Source: Trichoplax adhaerens
Lineage: Eukaryota; Placozoa; Uniplacotomia; Trichoplacea; Trichoplacidae
DNA length: 64,000 nt
Direction of reading: 5' to 3'
NCBI RefSeq assembly: GCF_000150275.1
Contig: NW_002060943.1
Location: forward strand, 3,217,944-3,281,943
The notes under the pieces are model-generated. The model had not been told where the DNA came from. It saw only the letters and a list, made by a program, of their open reading frames with translations, and made no database searches. Within the stretch, counting starts at the first letter, position 1, and the number at the start of each line of letters is the position of its first letter. A program made the translations under genes and the position numbers. Positions 26,601 through 39,243 of the stretch are shown in pieces.

Positions 26601-27619
26601 AGTATACGGTACAGTGTACAGTAGTGACAAGTTGACGTCCGTTTTGCCGTAGATGAGCCATAACAAAGCTGACACTACCAGTGCTTCATTCTGCAAACAA
26701 AGGCATTCCAGTTTTGGCGCTGGAAAGCACCTTGCGCATACTACGCAGAAGCAGAAGGAACCGCATTGAAAACGCCAAATGAATGCGACCAATCAGCGCT
26801 GTCCTACAGTCACATGATAGCGTCGCCTATTGTCTGCATCGAGATACGTCGATAGATATCAGATTGTACTTCATACGCGTGTTGTGTAGACTGAAGGCCA
26901 CAGTGTGCTGTCTTGAGTGATTTTTTCCTTGCTGAGTTTGACTTCTGCCACAGTATTTTTCTTGCTCAGGTTAGGACTGTAACATGTATCTTAAGTTCAA
27001 TATCTACAATCCGCTTCCAAATGTCTTTTTGTTATCCTTCCATTTTCAATTACTCCACAAAGATGGCAATCACTATTTTCATTTTGTCTGGCAACATCGT
27101 TTTCTCCTTTTTCTTAAACGCTTAACTTTCAAATTTCTTTTGTGAATCCGCTTTGCTAACCGATTGACAATAGGCAATGTTGGCGCTCTTTTTTTTACGG
27201 TACTGCTATCGCAAGTCCAGTAACTCAGTCAAATTCTATCTAGATAGGGATAGTTTCAGTAGAGATTGAATGGGGGGGGGGGGGAACGATGTCATTTTGC
27301 GAGCTGTATTTTAAAACTATGTATGCATAGATCGTAGTGGTATTCCTTAGTATTTTATGATGGTGTTTCTCAAAAGATGAAGAGTTTTTTTATCCAACTT
27401 GTACAGTAGTGATACCATTATATGAGCACGCTAAGAATGATTTCACCCTATGTCTGTTCTAGTCAACATGAATACGAATTGAATTTCCTTGATTTAAAAC
27501 AGTAAATCAATAGGATTGGTTGTAATGAATGGATCATCTTCTTCCTTTTTTAGGCTATCGAATAGTTGCCAAATAATATTATTCTATCGCAAGCTGATTC
27601 CACATAGAGTTGAGATAAG
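23694..27619. other. Divergent 5' region between the protease and the Myb/SANT gene
   Basis: Nearly 4 kb without a supported gene lie between two genes transcribed away from each other. It holds two GTAC-palindrome clusters (about 25015-25085 and 25330-25640), a perfect short hairpin at 26316-26335 and a G-run near 27272. A TTTTTTAG acceptor-like site near 27552 suggests a 5' UTR intron for the Myb/SANT gene. Open frames across the GTAC clusters are repeat-encoded and not genes. Confidence 0.5.
25015..25640. repeat. GTAC-palindrome clusters (GTACTG/CAGTAC)
   Basis: The hexamers GTACTG and CAGTAC alternate, forming overlapping palindromes such as ACTGTACAGT and GTACTGTACAGTAC. Dense patches lie at 25015-25085, 25340-25370, 25450-25515 and 25540-25625. 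It is not a simple one-orientation microsatellite, because runs switch strand sense every few units and can fold on themselves. Confidence 0.9.
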
Positions 27620-28351
27620 ATGATCGAAGAAGAAGTAACTCTTACTCACGAAAAAACCAGAACAGTTGGTACCGTCAGAAAACGACAATTTCGATTTTCT
27701 GCCAAAGATGATATCACCTTGTTGACGCAAGTCTTAGCATACAATCCATACTCTGTCAATTACAAGGAAATTGGCAATACTTGGCATGCTGTTGCCAATG
27801 GCGTCCGTGAAAATGGATTGGATATCGATGCTACCCGATGTAAGCGCAGAACTGATTTACTATTAACCTACTATAAAGAAGGTAATACGGAACATTTAAG
27901 AAAGAATGCTAATGAGGGTGAATATCAGGAGAAGGAAAATCTTTTAAGTCAATTAGCTGCTGCTAAAGTTGAGTCCGAAGAACCAACTGTTACGCCAAAA
28001 AGGAGCAAAAAGAGAAAGAACAACAACTCTGAAAGCGTGGCCACATTGCCTTTACTTGATGCTGGATCTTTTACAGTACGCAATACACATGATATTAGTC
28101 ACCTAGGTAATAAGAAACAATTGGTAGACCTAGGCAGTGTCGATTGTGGCAGCTTGCTAGAATTTTTGAATAAGAAGATAGATGTTGAAGCAGAATCGAG
28201 ACGCGTCGAAATGCAAAATTTGAAAGAACGCTTAGAATTTGACAGGGAACGATGGAATGTGGAACGAGAAGACATTAGGATGCTGGTTCAACAGAATCAG
28301 CTGCTGCTACAACATTTGATCAACACCATTAAAACAGGTCAAGATGTATAA
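27620..28351 (+). CDS. Myb/SANT-like DNA-binding domain protein, single exon
   Basis: 243-aa intronless protein, unusual in this intron-rich region. Residues about 22-110 (starting RFSAKDDITLLTQVLAYNPY, with conserved Trp and a basic CKRRTDLLL helix) resemble the Myb/SANT-like trihelix fold seen in transcription factors and in proteins derived from Harbinger-type transposons. A basic stretch RSKKRKNNN near residue 130 is a likely nuclear localisation signal. Residues about 185-237 form a charged coiled coil (RVEMQNLKERLEFDRERWNV) that suggests dimerisation. DNA binding and nuclear location are inferred from composition and fold; the target is unknown. No transposase, terminal repeats or second transposon gene is nearby, so it is more likely a host gene. 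Confidence 0.7.
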   Translation: MIEEEVTLTHEKTRTVGTVRKRQFRFSAKDDITLLTQVLAYNPYSVNYKEIGNTWHAVANGVRENGLDIDATRCKRRTDLLLTYYKEGNTEHLRKNANEGEYQEKENLLSQLAAAKVESEEPTVTPKRSKKRKNNNSESVATLPLLDAGSFTVRNTHDISHLGNKKQLVDLGSVDCGSLLEFLNKKIDVEAESRRVEMQNLKERLEFDRERWNVEREDIRMLVQQNQLLLQHLINTIKTGQDV

Positions 28352-31280
28352 AATAGCGCAGTAATTTACTAGTTAATTATCGATGCGATCCCGGCTCTTG
28401 ACGTTTTAAATCGCAAATTTTTCTCATAATGTAACCGATCCTGCCTATGCTAGCGAAATAGGCACTTGCATGTCAAAGCATCTTATACCGTAACACAGTA
28501 TTGGTAGACAGCGCTCGTTCATGACTATTATTATAATACCATACCGCAACAAGTACCCAATTCGAAACAGATTAGAATTTATTCTTATCAAATTTAAGCT
28601 GACTGGTTGAAAAGTGATCTTTGTTCAGAAACTGTACTCGTATTTATAAAATTACTATTTCTATGCAGTGTACAATACTGATACATTGTCGTAAATTTAA
28701 AACCTTCATTGCTATCTACTTGTACTAGTACTGTATTTGATGATATGTGATTAATTACTGTATTGCAGTGCATAGGGAACAATTTGTTGCACTGATTATT
28801 CTGCAATGCATTTTATTTGCTCCCTTAAAGTATAGTACTAGCATAATAGTAGGGATGCTTGAGTGATACATTCTTGGAGCTAAAGGTGTTTATTCCCATT
28901 TTCTGTCAACCCGAAAATTCATATTACATGAGCATCTGTTATAACTTGCGCATTATTACTGGACTACTGTAGTATCTTAAATGTGTAGCTCTTCAAGAAT
29001 AATTTTTCACTAACATCAATCTTTAAAACTTCTTATTAGACGTCCATTAACTATCATTACTAACACCAGAATAACTTTTATTCAATCAAAAAATAGATGA
29101 TGAGTAAATCATTGAAGAGAAAAGCTGCAGAAGTACGCATACTCTCCTTCTTAAGACTGTGATGTCCAAATATCACTCATTCTGTACGTGTTAGATCGCC
29201 GTGTTATACTGTTGTTTATTTCTCATTTGCTATGTTGTACTATACGGTACAGTATTATATTTTACCATTCCTAATTTTAGATCTTCTTAATATTATTATT
29301 CTGTAATTTAACGGATTTATCACTTGTACTTCGTGAATATTTATCAGCATTCACGACTGTAATTTCAATTAAAGATGACTCTTAAGTGAGTTATAGCTTA
29401 ACGTAATTACGTGTTAATATTTTATATCCCGGATTAATTAAATGAAGTAGTACTGTACTTTAGTGCTGTTACAAAATTACTATAAAGTACCTGTTGACCC
29501 TAGTGCAGCTAGCAGTACTTTATACGCTAAACCTCATTCTAAGTTAAAAAATTAGCATTACAACGGATATTAAGTTGGATAATGTAGCCAAGGATTGATG
29601 GTTAGGTTTAGCTGTTTCAAGATGCAATTAAGTTTTCTAAATATGTCATGGAGTAGCAGTTTTTGCTACTATGAAACGGTAACCAGTAGTAGATGAATGC
29701 AGAGCCGCTAGACTCAAGTTGAATCCCGCATAATGTGTGCTCTGTGTAGCCTGTTGTATTCGCGATTTACAGTTAGATTTTTAGCAGATCGCTATATGTT
29801 GTTACGTATACGGTGGAAACATTCACTTTTATTTCTCCGATAATTATCTGTAGTAACCACAGTAAGAAAGTTGTAAACTGTTAGATACAACAAAAATAAT
29901 TGAGTCGACGTCAATAACTAACTTTCAGTATTGCAATGGTGCAATGCACAATACGTAATTAATTAAAATAGAGCTTGAAAATTAAAAACACGGCAGTAGA
30001 TAATTCTCGTATGATTTCATCTTTAACTTTTGCGGTATGATATCAGCTGTTATTATTGAAAAGCCATAGTAAAATTGTGCCTCTGGCTAGGGTTAGTGCT
30101 TACGTTTCGTAAAATTATAAATCTCGTCTAGTAATGCTGTAATTATAACAATTAAATTTATGCATGTAAACACGGCAGATTTCAGCAAATGTTAAATGTT
30201 TAATGAACAGCTAGCGATATGATATGTGATAAGTAACAAGTCCTGTAATGCAGATTTATGAATTATGACTGCTGCTAAATAAAAACTACGAGAATAAGCT
30301 TGGTCTTGATTGTGACGTCATTTCTCGATGGTATTCCAGACTGTAGTTACTTTTACCTTAGTCTTTATTTAATATTATTATTCGTTGTTTCATTCAATGT
30401 TATCGGATACTTTAAAGTAAAATTTTGTTTTGCAATGTGCAGCATACGTACAGTATGTCGTAGTTGTTAACCTAATACAATTGTGTGATATAAGCGTAAA
30501 TTAATTCTCCAGCCATTGATTGTTTGTTATCTTTGGACCAGAATTAGAATGTGTACTTTTTGCAACCATTAAAACTGATCAATTAACCCGTACATCATAA
30601 TGTCATGAATGTATACCGCCACCACTGTGTACAGAAGCGTAGTTAGTCAGTAAGATCTGTACTACAGTAATATACCCCTACAGAATAAAGTCATCACATT
30701 TCCCAGGTCACTTACTAGCTGTGCTTTACCGTGCATACAAAATAGTATTCAGTGCATTTAAACAGTTAAAAACGTACGGGGTAAACTTGGATTATGAAGA
30801 TGATTAGCTAGAAAGCAATAGCATACGTATTCGAGTTCTATCTTCAGAAAATTAGGGTGCATTGTTTTGCATAAAGTACCTTCTTAGTGTGAGTGAAATC
30901 GAGTGAGTTACGCTGCAAAATGCTTGCATGATCCAATTTTATGAACTAAAATCTATTGGCTGCTGACACACTCGTATATATTAGTGGGCATCATAAATTA
31001 ACTAAAATAACGACGGCATTAGTAATTAGAAAAGTAGGTAACAATATATCCCTAACTACTCGTATATCAGAGTTCAAGTAATGATGCCAAATGTGATGAT
31101 CATGATCGTTCGTACACATATAAGCAGAATCTGTTATGGATATGAATAATAAAAATAAATAACTGCCACATTTTAATTAAGTTGCAAGTAACACATCCCA
31201 ATACAGTACAAATGATGTTTCGGCACCTCATACTTCTCATTACAGTAAATTGTTTGTGGGACTATAGTAATTTCAATATC
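28352..31280. other. AT-rich convergent intergenic region
   Basis: About 2.9 kb between the Myb/SANT stop and the LIPT1 stop. It is strongly AT-rich with scattered TACAGTA-type words. I see no exon chain, RNA gene or mobile element on either strand. Confidence 0.45.
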
Positions 31281-33366
31281 TTAATTTCTTCCTAAAATTA
31301 TCATCAGCCATCGAATGAGCTCAGCTGTACGGGTTCTCGAATTCATTCCATCAGATTTAGCCTCAAGATAATAGACAATTCCCGAAACGTCTTCCGTACC
31401 ATACCGACAGCCTGGCAAAAGACATCACATTAACAGATCAGTATATCTAATTAACAGACTAACGACGGTACGAACCCAGTATCTAAGAATGCATACTACA
31501 ATTTACCAACTAGGCCACTCGATATTTCGTCTATGATTGCACTAGGTATAGCTTTGCTAATGTCCAATTTAATCTCCGATATAATTCCTTTTCTTATCAC
31601 AACTGAAATTGTCTTAATCACAACAGTTGTTTATCGCAGTCAGTAATATTAATCTGATATGGGTTTAGCTAATTTAGTAAACAATCACGCAAACTAGTAT
31701 TTATTTTGCCTACAAAGACTTAGAAATCATACAAACCACTTTTCCCATTGATAAATTAGAACTTTGATGTATTTCGAAATCAGGAGTCTTACCGTAGATC
31801 CAATCCCAACTCTAAGCCACAAATAATAACAGTTACTTGACACCTTACAATTGATTTTAAAGTTGCTATCTATTTCAATTCCACAAGGGGAATACTCATC
31901 TGCATAAGCTAGCGAATTTTACCTTCAATTCATTTCTTAATGATGCGATACCAGGATAATTAGACTCAGTGTTAGGATTGATATCGAGAAGTTCCTAAGA
32001 ATACAAAGATGGAAGGATGTATGTGCAAGTGAGGTAAAATTTCTACATTAGATAAAGGCAATGAGTTGTCTCGAAGGTAAAGTTCTGTAACAAATCCTAC
32101 GTAAGTATTACCTCATTATTTATTTTAGGGTGAAAAGTCTTCGTAAAGGTTGATGCTATTTTGGAACATAAATTATCATAGGTAATAGCATTATTGATCT
32201 GAGATAAGTTTATTACGGACGATCTTACGCTAGCAGTAGCATTTGACCTAAGTCCATTCTAATAAAGGATTTGAAAATGGTCAATCAGTTATTTCGCTCC
32301 CTGAATAAAGGAGCGATAGGCTCTCAATAAAATCAGATGCAACTCCTAGTTGTTATTTTCCTACCGTATGAGGCGTCAGCATCTGTGCTAGCTGCTGTAA
32401 TTTTGAATGAAATAATAAGGTAAAATGATGATAAGCTACTAGTCTTCCTAGACGTGAAGCTGAACCAGATATTTCCGGCTGGTTAAAGAAATTCACATGG
32501 AGCGAATACACGTAAGTTGTATCAAAGAAATGAAAAGTCTCGTTCATTAAAAGTATCAGATTATATAAAAAGATATTTTAGATGTCCCATTAATGACGAG
32601 GTCGCTTCTGTCATTTACGCTGATATCAAGATTCCAAGTCTCTTTTAAGGCGTTTGCGATCATTTCTAAATTTCTTTTTCTATCATATTGGCTGCGATGC
32701 GATACAATAGTTACGTTCAAATTACCCAAATCCTGTGAAATGTACACATATACAGCTTATCATGGTAAAGCCATTGAGTAGATCAATTAAGTTAGTATGG
32801 TTTATAAACCAAGACTTGATTGAAAATGTAAAAGTTCCGTATCCTAGCAGATAGTTTGAGAAGGTTGTACTACACATTACAAAGTTACTTACATGATAAA
32901 CTGCCCCTCCACCACTTCTCCTGCGCACCAACGGAACCTGATCTGGGTAAATTCCAACCAATTTTGAGTTGCATTCAGTCCATGGATTCTGATGTCGTCC
33001 AATGACTATACATGGATGATTTCGATAAAGATACAAGAGTGGATAGTGTTGCGATCGTAGTGGATAATTTTGGTAGAACCAGTCATCTAGAGATATATTG
33101 ACGTATGGATTGTGCGAAACCGAACGGAAAGCTACGGCCTGAGAAGATGATACAAGCATTATTGTCCATACAGTAATAAGAAAGAAGAATTTCTAACAAT
33201 TACACCAATACAAGGTACACCATGGAAACAAATTGTCTTACTTTACAATATGTTTACGAATGCATTCAAATCCGCTGGACTATCCAGCAACAGTATTGGC
33301 AATCATTACCTGAGCTAATGGCAGATGCAAGTTTCGACTGATGATCTTATTGTAAGACGTGGCCAT
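31281..33366 (-). CDS. LIPT1: Lipoyltransferase 1 (mitochondrial lipoyl-amidotransferase)
   Basis: Predicted 364 aa (human 373). Transfers lipoyl groups to mitochondrial 2-oxoacid dehydrogenase E2 subunits. Coding exons 5' to 3': 33310-33366, 32893-33138, 32577-32732, 32365-32472, 32112-32258, 31923-31994, 31740-31811, 31507-31612, 31281-31411. The first exon encodes a short amphipathic Arg/Lys/Ser-rich leader (MATSYNKIISRN), a plausible mitochondrial presequence. Diagnostic motifs are VIGRHQNPWTECN, RRRSGGGAVYH, the catalytic-lysine region SKISGSASRLGR, and AYHHFTLL. An in-frame ATG at 33157-33159 sits inside intron 1 and is not the start. Oddity: the intron between exons 3 and 4 (32473-32576) has no GT-AG solution that keeps the catalytic lysine; an AT...AA intron with U12-like signals does. 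A GT-AG alternative (CTC|GTCATT to CAG|CCGGAA) stays in frame but removes that lysine. Confidence 0.93.
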
Positions 33367-34934
33367 TAATATACTTGAGTAATCATTTCGATATGATTGA
33401 ATAATTCATGATACTCTCTTTTTTATTCTAGTTCATATAATTAATCAACCAGTTCAGCGATTGGATTTGCAAAACTAGGTAAGCAATAAGCATGCAAGCG
33501 AGCTCCACTAAGCAGTCGCAAGTCTCTGCAGTAGCAAGCTGACCAGGATTCTCCAGTACTGTCATAACGAGGAAATTACTATAAAGGATTAATATGCAAT
33601 ATACGGTACTGACAGTATACTACTGTATGCATACTGTCATATTGACTATACACTATACTGTACACTAGAGTATTGGAGGACACTGCTCTACATACAGCTT
33701 TGTACCCAATGAATGACGGGATTCAATCTGATTTGCAATGATTTATAACCTTAATAATTAATTTTTGGACTAGGGGAGCCGGTAACCACTACTGCACTGC
33801 AAATGAATTCTAGTTAAGATATCAATCTTGTTAGGCTTGTGCATAGTAAAACTAGAGATCACTGAACAAGATGGTTAAAATTAAATTTTTCGATATCTTC
33901 GCTTATGGTTACAAGTTAATAATTATTCTAGCACACCAATCTTGAACGTTAGTTGATTCATCGACGGTAAACCTTGTGGGGAAATAAATAATTCCCAAGA
34001 GATAGACATAGACTCGTTTACATACAGTACACATCAGTCAAAAGCATATCGTCAACAAAATAACGTTTAAACTAATCTTTTCCCGGCTGTCTTTAACTTA
34101 CGATGCAGCAGAGACCCTAAAAGGATATATCTATATATATGGACGGCTAAAGTAGATGGACATTGGACAGTACATAATTCGATAATTAATTAATAGGATG
34201 TATTTGCAGATTCGAGTCGGGAGCGCAACATCCGTGCTGGCTTGCAATGATTTAAGTGAACTTAATTTCATATTATTGTCAATAGAGCATGTAGGCAGTG
34301 TTGCACATTTAGTGAAACACACGGGAAAAATTGCACTAAATCTCATTTGTAAACGCTTTCCACGACTTGGAGTTCTCCATAAATTGATCCTTTACTGTAC
34401 TATGGAACATTCACTTAATCATCAAAGTGGCGGATTGTTATTCGATAATTCATCACGTTGTTAAGCGATTTATGTAAATGTTATATACTACATGTAAGCA
34501 ATAATATTGGATATCGTAACAGTCTATTGCATAGCCTGTATATACAACACTAAAGGAAAATGATTTTATGCCCTTAATAGATACATACAATCTATCACCA
34601 CTGGCTCCAAAATAATTTCTCCAGTATTCTCAAATTAAAAGATGTCCTTAAATGGAAAGAAATTTCACTTTTTTTTCATCCTAATTAGTAACTGGTCAAA
34701 ACTGTAATTAACATTTCATTATGGCTACCATGAAAAGTATCTGTCTTGTGTATAAATATAGTACTTGGTGGGCGATTAAGTTTAAAATAACAGAAGCAGT
34801 GATATCTATTTTTTAATAAATGCGCAAATTTACAGCTATCGAGAATTGATTAGCCATCAATAGCTATTTAATGCAATTCTTGAGATGTGGAAATCGCACA
34901 ATAACGAGTCGTTAGAGCCCACATCAGTCTCACT
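33367..34934. promoter_or_regulatory. Shared divergent 5' region of LIPT1 and nurim
   Basis: About 1.57 kb separate the two start codons, which point away from each other. A cluster of GTAC/TACAGTA palindromic words sits at about 33600-33675, close to the LIPT1 start. Two overlapping open frames on opposite strands (34198-34464 plus, 34131-34346 minus) have no recognisable family. Promoter function is inferred from geometry only. Confidence 0.4.
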
Positions 34935-36215
34935 ATGCGTTTGATAGTACTAGCAACATTTGGACTCATTTCATCAATCTCTTCAGTTTTTTCTATGGTA
35001 CATCTAGGACAATTTTTAGCTTCACTACGAAGAACAGGTGAGCCCTGTTATTGCAATTGATCTCCTACCCTAGTATATGTTATAACAATATAAAATTTAT
35101 GTTAAACGGCATTAATACGCTATTTTTATATAACACTCGTATATAAATTTGTTACACTCTATATACGTTAGAGCTTAGACACTTTTTCGAAAATTATGTT
35201 CAAATTTTTAATAACGACGCTGACAGCAAGATCTATCCCCTTTCAGTTGTGCCTCAAATGGCAAATAAGGCCTACTACTTGCTTTAAATTTTTAGGTAAT
35301 GCCATCAATTGCATTGATATCACGAATTTATATCGCATTGGATATGATATGATATTATTAAGCCAATTTATACTGTTACATTCAACAATGGCCACCCATT
35401 TGTTTAAAAGCATTTTTGCACACTGTAACATATCGTTTGTCGAGAGATCTATGTATTCATTTATAACTTCATTATCTTTAGAGGTAAGATTTTGTACTTG
35501 TAGGTTTATAAATCTGTTGAAAGTACAACTCTCGCAGATTGAATGCTTGTATGCTCATAATTATAATCGTAGCTCATTATCCACAACTGGTTAACCGTTA
35601 ATTATACCGTATGGATGTTCAATTGTCCTTCCTTGTCGATACTGTATTGGCTTGGATGCATTTTAAGCGTAGTATCAATTTTCCAGCTGGATATTTTGGA
35701 ATTACTCGGCATTAAACAGGTATTACTAATGCAGTTAATGGAATGTGATAAAATTCTAAAATATCTTAAGAAATGACTGATGTTTGTGCGATACATGAAT
35801 AGTAAATATTTGCATCAAGTAGCAGTAAAGTATTACATCATAAATTACTGTAATGAAATGCTAATTTTTTAATACTCTTTCCAATCGAATGGTGTAATAC
35901 TCGTACATTTGATATACAGTATTTATTTTTTCCATTTTAACAACGTAGATCCATCACTACATATGCAAATTCAAAAAACCGATACAGTACAAATCGCAAC
36001 CTTTGCAGCGGCTACTGATTGGCACAAGGCATCCATTCCTAACTGGTCCCCTTTTGATATTATGGAGTACGCGATACATGTATTTGGATCGACTGCTCTT
36101 TTCAACTGCCATGACTTTGTACCTATTTCACGGCTACATGATCGATTTGAACGATGTACACTATATCAAACTCCAATTACTAAAGATGCTGAATAATTTC
36201 ATAAATGGGGGCTAA
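34935..36215 (+). CDS. NRM: Nurim-like inner nuclear membrane protein
   Basis: Predicted 234-aa multi-pass membrane protein (human nurim 262 aa). Coding exons: 34935-35037, 35296-35483, 35573-35719, 35949-36215; phases agree. The N-terminal hydrophobic segment (MRLIVLATFGLISS) is the first transmembrane helix. Family resemblance is clear in exon 2 (YDMILLSQFILLHSTMA, followed by ERSMYSFITSL), exon 3 (LDILELLGIKQ) and exon 4 (LIGTRHPFLTGPLLILW, then LDRLLF). Nurim belongs to the same superfamily as isoprenylcysteine carboxyl methyltransferases and sits in the inner nuclear envelope; its biochemical role is unclear even in mammals. The alternative frame through exon 3 hits a stop, which supports the acceptor at 35571-35572. 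It is tail-to-tail with EIF3M, with 219 bp between stop codons, so their 3' UTRs probably overlap. Confidence 0.88.
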
Positions 36216-36434
36216 CAAGCGTAATGAACTTTTGGATATACGCATAAGTAATAATATTACCGCTGGTGGAAGACATACGTAGTATTTTAACAGATACTTT
36301 ATTTCACATTGAAGTAACTTTTAGTCAATAGTAAGATAACTAATTTACTCGTAAATGCAAAGAATTTAATCAACCATTTTCCATCTTTGAATTTAAAAAT
36401 TAGGTGATGGCACCCAATGGTCAATACGAATATT
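36216..36434. other. Short convergent gap between nurim and EIF3M
   Basis: Only 219 bp separate the two stop codons. On the minus strand an AATAAA (about 36298-36303) could serve as the EIF3M polyadenylation signal, which would place both 3' UTRs in the same DNA. Confidence 0.45.
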
Positions 36435-39243
36435 TTACACTGTTTGCGAAATAGTCGATAGATTCTTGCGAATTAAATGCAAGTTATTTTTCCATTTAAG
36501 CAAACGCTCGCCTATTTGCTTCAACTCAGCTTTACCAAATGTTCGACTTTTGACCCACCTGTTAATCAACAGAGTATGAAATTTTAATTCATCAAACGCA
36601 ACGGCAATTACTGTTATCGAAACTTAAAAATATCTAATAAAGACATACTTTACGATGACCTTCTTTTCTTTCTCATCAATTTTTGCACTGATCAGTTTAC
36701 AACTTATAGCTATATGATTGCATAAAAGTTGTCATTGTTAGTATACAGAACGCATTTCTACATATGCACTCGTATAGATATGGCTTACCGTCAATAATAT
36801 ACTGTTCTAAGCTATCCTCTTCCAATGCCAAAGCTGCAGCTAAGTCATCAAAAGTAGCAGCATCACCAGCTTTAGCAATATGCGAGGTAAGTGTTAACAG
36901 CCTCATCTTTCGTAAATTTTCTTCATGAGATAAACCTTCAGTAAAAATAGTAGAATAGCTTAGTAAATGACAAAGGTTTACATCATCACCATCTTATTGT
37001 TGTACCTATGGATTGCATAAATTCTTTACTCTTTTCGTAAAATGCTACATAAGATTTCAAGTCTTCGTGTATGAAAATGTTCAAAAGCTACGGAAAAAGC
37101 AATAATATTGTAGTGCTATTGTTAGACAAATCATTGCACAAGCATCAGCTATAGCGAGTAGTAACTTTACTGACATCATAGAGCAATTCGCCACGCAAAT
37201 TACTGATAGGCTTCAATGCTAGCAGGTAATCAAATAGGTAAATTTCCGGATTCTTTAGTGCATCGATGACACATATTTTAGCATCTTCAACCGATGAAGC
37301 TATATTATGATCATCGTAGGAGCGTAATAGTTCAAGCATAACAACAGCAGCTTCATCGCTGTAGTCGTTGAGAATAAAATGATATAATTATTCATATGAG
37401 AACTGAAACTAACTCAATGATAGGAAAACGGATTCCATTGCAAGCATAATGCAAAAAATAAAAGCTTTTATATTAGGAGTCTTACTTGCGTTGGCTGTCG
37501 ATAAAAATATCTCTTATCAGTCTGTAAATGATGATGCGTCCATCACGTTCAACTTTCCAAGTATCAAGCAGCTTCGAGACCTAATATACATTGTAAATAA
37601 ATAGGGTAAATGATATCGTTAGCAGAGGTATAATTATGCCACAAAAGCTGACATTACAGACTACAACTGTTGCAGCGCTATTTGCATGAGAAGTAATGGA
37701 CACATAAGCGAGTTTGCTTCAAACAACTCTCCAGTTGACACAAAATACAGTACTAAGCTATAACAACACACTACTACAATTGGAGAATATATTGATACGC
37801 TCTATGATAAATTATATAATCAGCGAATAAAATGATGTTATTCGTGGCTATGACTCCGTACTACATACAGCAGCCCTCTAGGCACTACATCATTTTTAAT
37901 TGTAAACTTACTTCTTGAATATCAGTCATTACTCGGTCGTGTAATTTATATTGTTTGGCTAGCTTTAAAGATGTTACGAATATCTCGGTCTTTTCAAGAT
38001 CGCTGGTTAACTCGTAGAAGCTTAACGTTTGTAAACTAAATAGACGAAATAAGTAATAAGACGTAAGGGTAAGATTAACGTCAATTAGAGAATGTTGCAT
38101 GCCATATATTTTGACAGTTTGATGGAATAATACTGTTACTATAATACACTTACATTTCAAGGCGGATGCCAGCGTTGTCTTGTTTTCCATTCTGTTCAAA
38201 CATCGAGCATAGTTTGGAAATGTAACCGGTTAAACCGCTTTTCATGCATTTCATCAGCAAGGTGCATAAGCTGTATAATGCACTTCTCATTTCATCTGTT
38301 ATTGAATGAAAAGAAGTGAATACTTTGTAATAATCATGGCTAGAATAATCATACAGTCGGCGTGTAGAGTACAACTCCAATAGTAATTGATCGATTTAAT
38401 TGTTTGCGTAGGCAGTCGGTTGTACGAGTTGGTAAAATTAAAATATTCTGCAATGACCCTAGCAATACTAGATCTTGATCTTTTTTATAATAGCATATTC
38501 TAAGAAAACATCTAATTCACCCATAAAAAAATTCATTCATTTTAATGTTTGTAATGATAACTTGAATCTAAAATTAACCTGTATCTACTTGACTATCCAG
38601 TAAGGTGGTGATCCCCTCCATGATATCATTAAAGTCAGTTGGCAAATCATCCGAGACTTCCTCTTTCACATTCGCTCCTAATGAGAGCAAGTATATCTTC
38701 AAGTGCAAGCACTATCAAGAAAGAAATTTCATGTTAATCAATTCATCATCGATCGTGGTTGTGTTCTCTACACTCTTTTGGCGAATAGTTATCCTTGCTA
38801 AAGCCTGGAATCCTCATTACAGTTTTATCCATCCTACGTCGAGTTCATTTTGCTCAATACTTTTGTTCCACTGCGGGCGAACTCCTGTACTGTACTACTC
38901 AAACATCTGTACCAGAAGCATTTTAATCAAGGCAGGCTGTAACACTGATCGCATGTCTTCTTATAGTATGAACTGTTAATTCATTCAGTTGTATCATTAC
39001 TTGGATTTAGTATCGCACTTGGAAGATATTTATTAATCCATTGACTATGATAACAGAAAGGAGAGCTATCTCCCTTCCCATTCTGGACTACCACTGCAGC
39101 GTCCGAAGATGATCACCTACGACGCTATCCTCATGCTGTTAGCCTACCTGATCCGAATCGGAAACAGAACCAATGTAAGTTACAGATGCATTTGCAACAT
39201 CGCGGGTGCTCAGTGAAGCCGTTTCACCGTCTACTGTTGGCAT
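36435..39243 (-). CDS. EIF3M: Eukaryotic translation initiation factor 3 subunit M
   Basis: Predicted 395 aa (human 374), a PCI-domain subunit of the eIF3 complex that assembles the 43S preinitiation complex. Coding exons 5' to 3': 39148-39243, 38579-38711, 38154-38295, 37912-38035, 37486-37580, 37175-37358, 37006-37087, 36789-36935, 36649-36709, 36435-36558; all phases agree. Family blocks include YIGSVSDSDQ then LLSLGANVKEE, LFDYLLALKPISNLRGELL, KMRLLTLTSHIA, and the C-terminal RTFGKAELKQIG. The region from about residue 215 to 345 corresponds to the PCI helices and winged helix. I chose the ATG at 39241-39243 because it gives an N-terminus close to family length; an in-frame ATG at 39336 would add 31 residues. 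The exon 2 donor (G|GTTAAT) is weak but required by phase. Head-to-head with ARL1 across a GTAC-palindrome array. Confidence 0.95.

Noticed and set aside
27620..28351. Active DNA transposon
   Set aside because: There is only a Myb/SANT-like protein. No transposase, terminal inverted repeats or target-site duplication is visible around it.
33157..33159. In-frame ATG as the LIPT1 start
   Set aside because: It lies in the polypyrimidine tract just before a CAG acceptor. An upstream exon encodes a presequence-like leader with matching phase.
34131..34464. Two overlapping frames on opposite strands between LIPT1 and nurim
   Set aside because: Neither resembles a known family and they cannot both be real. 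No splice partners were found for either.
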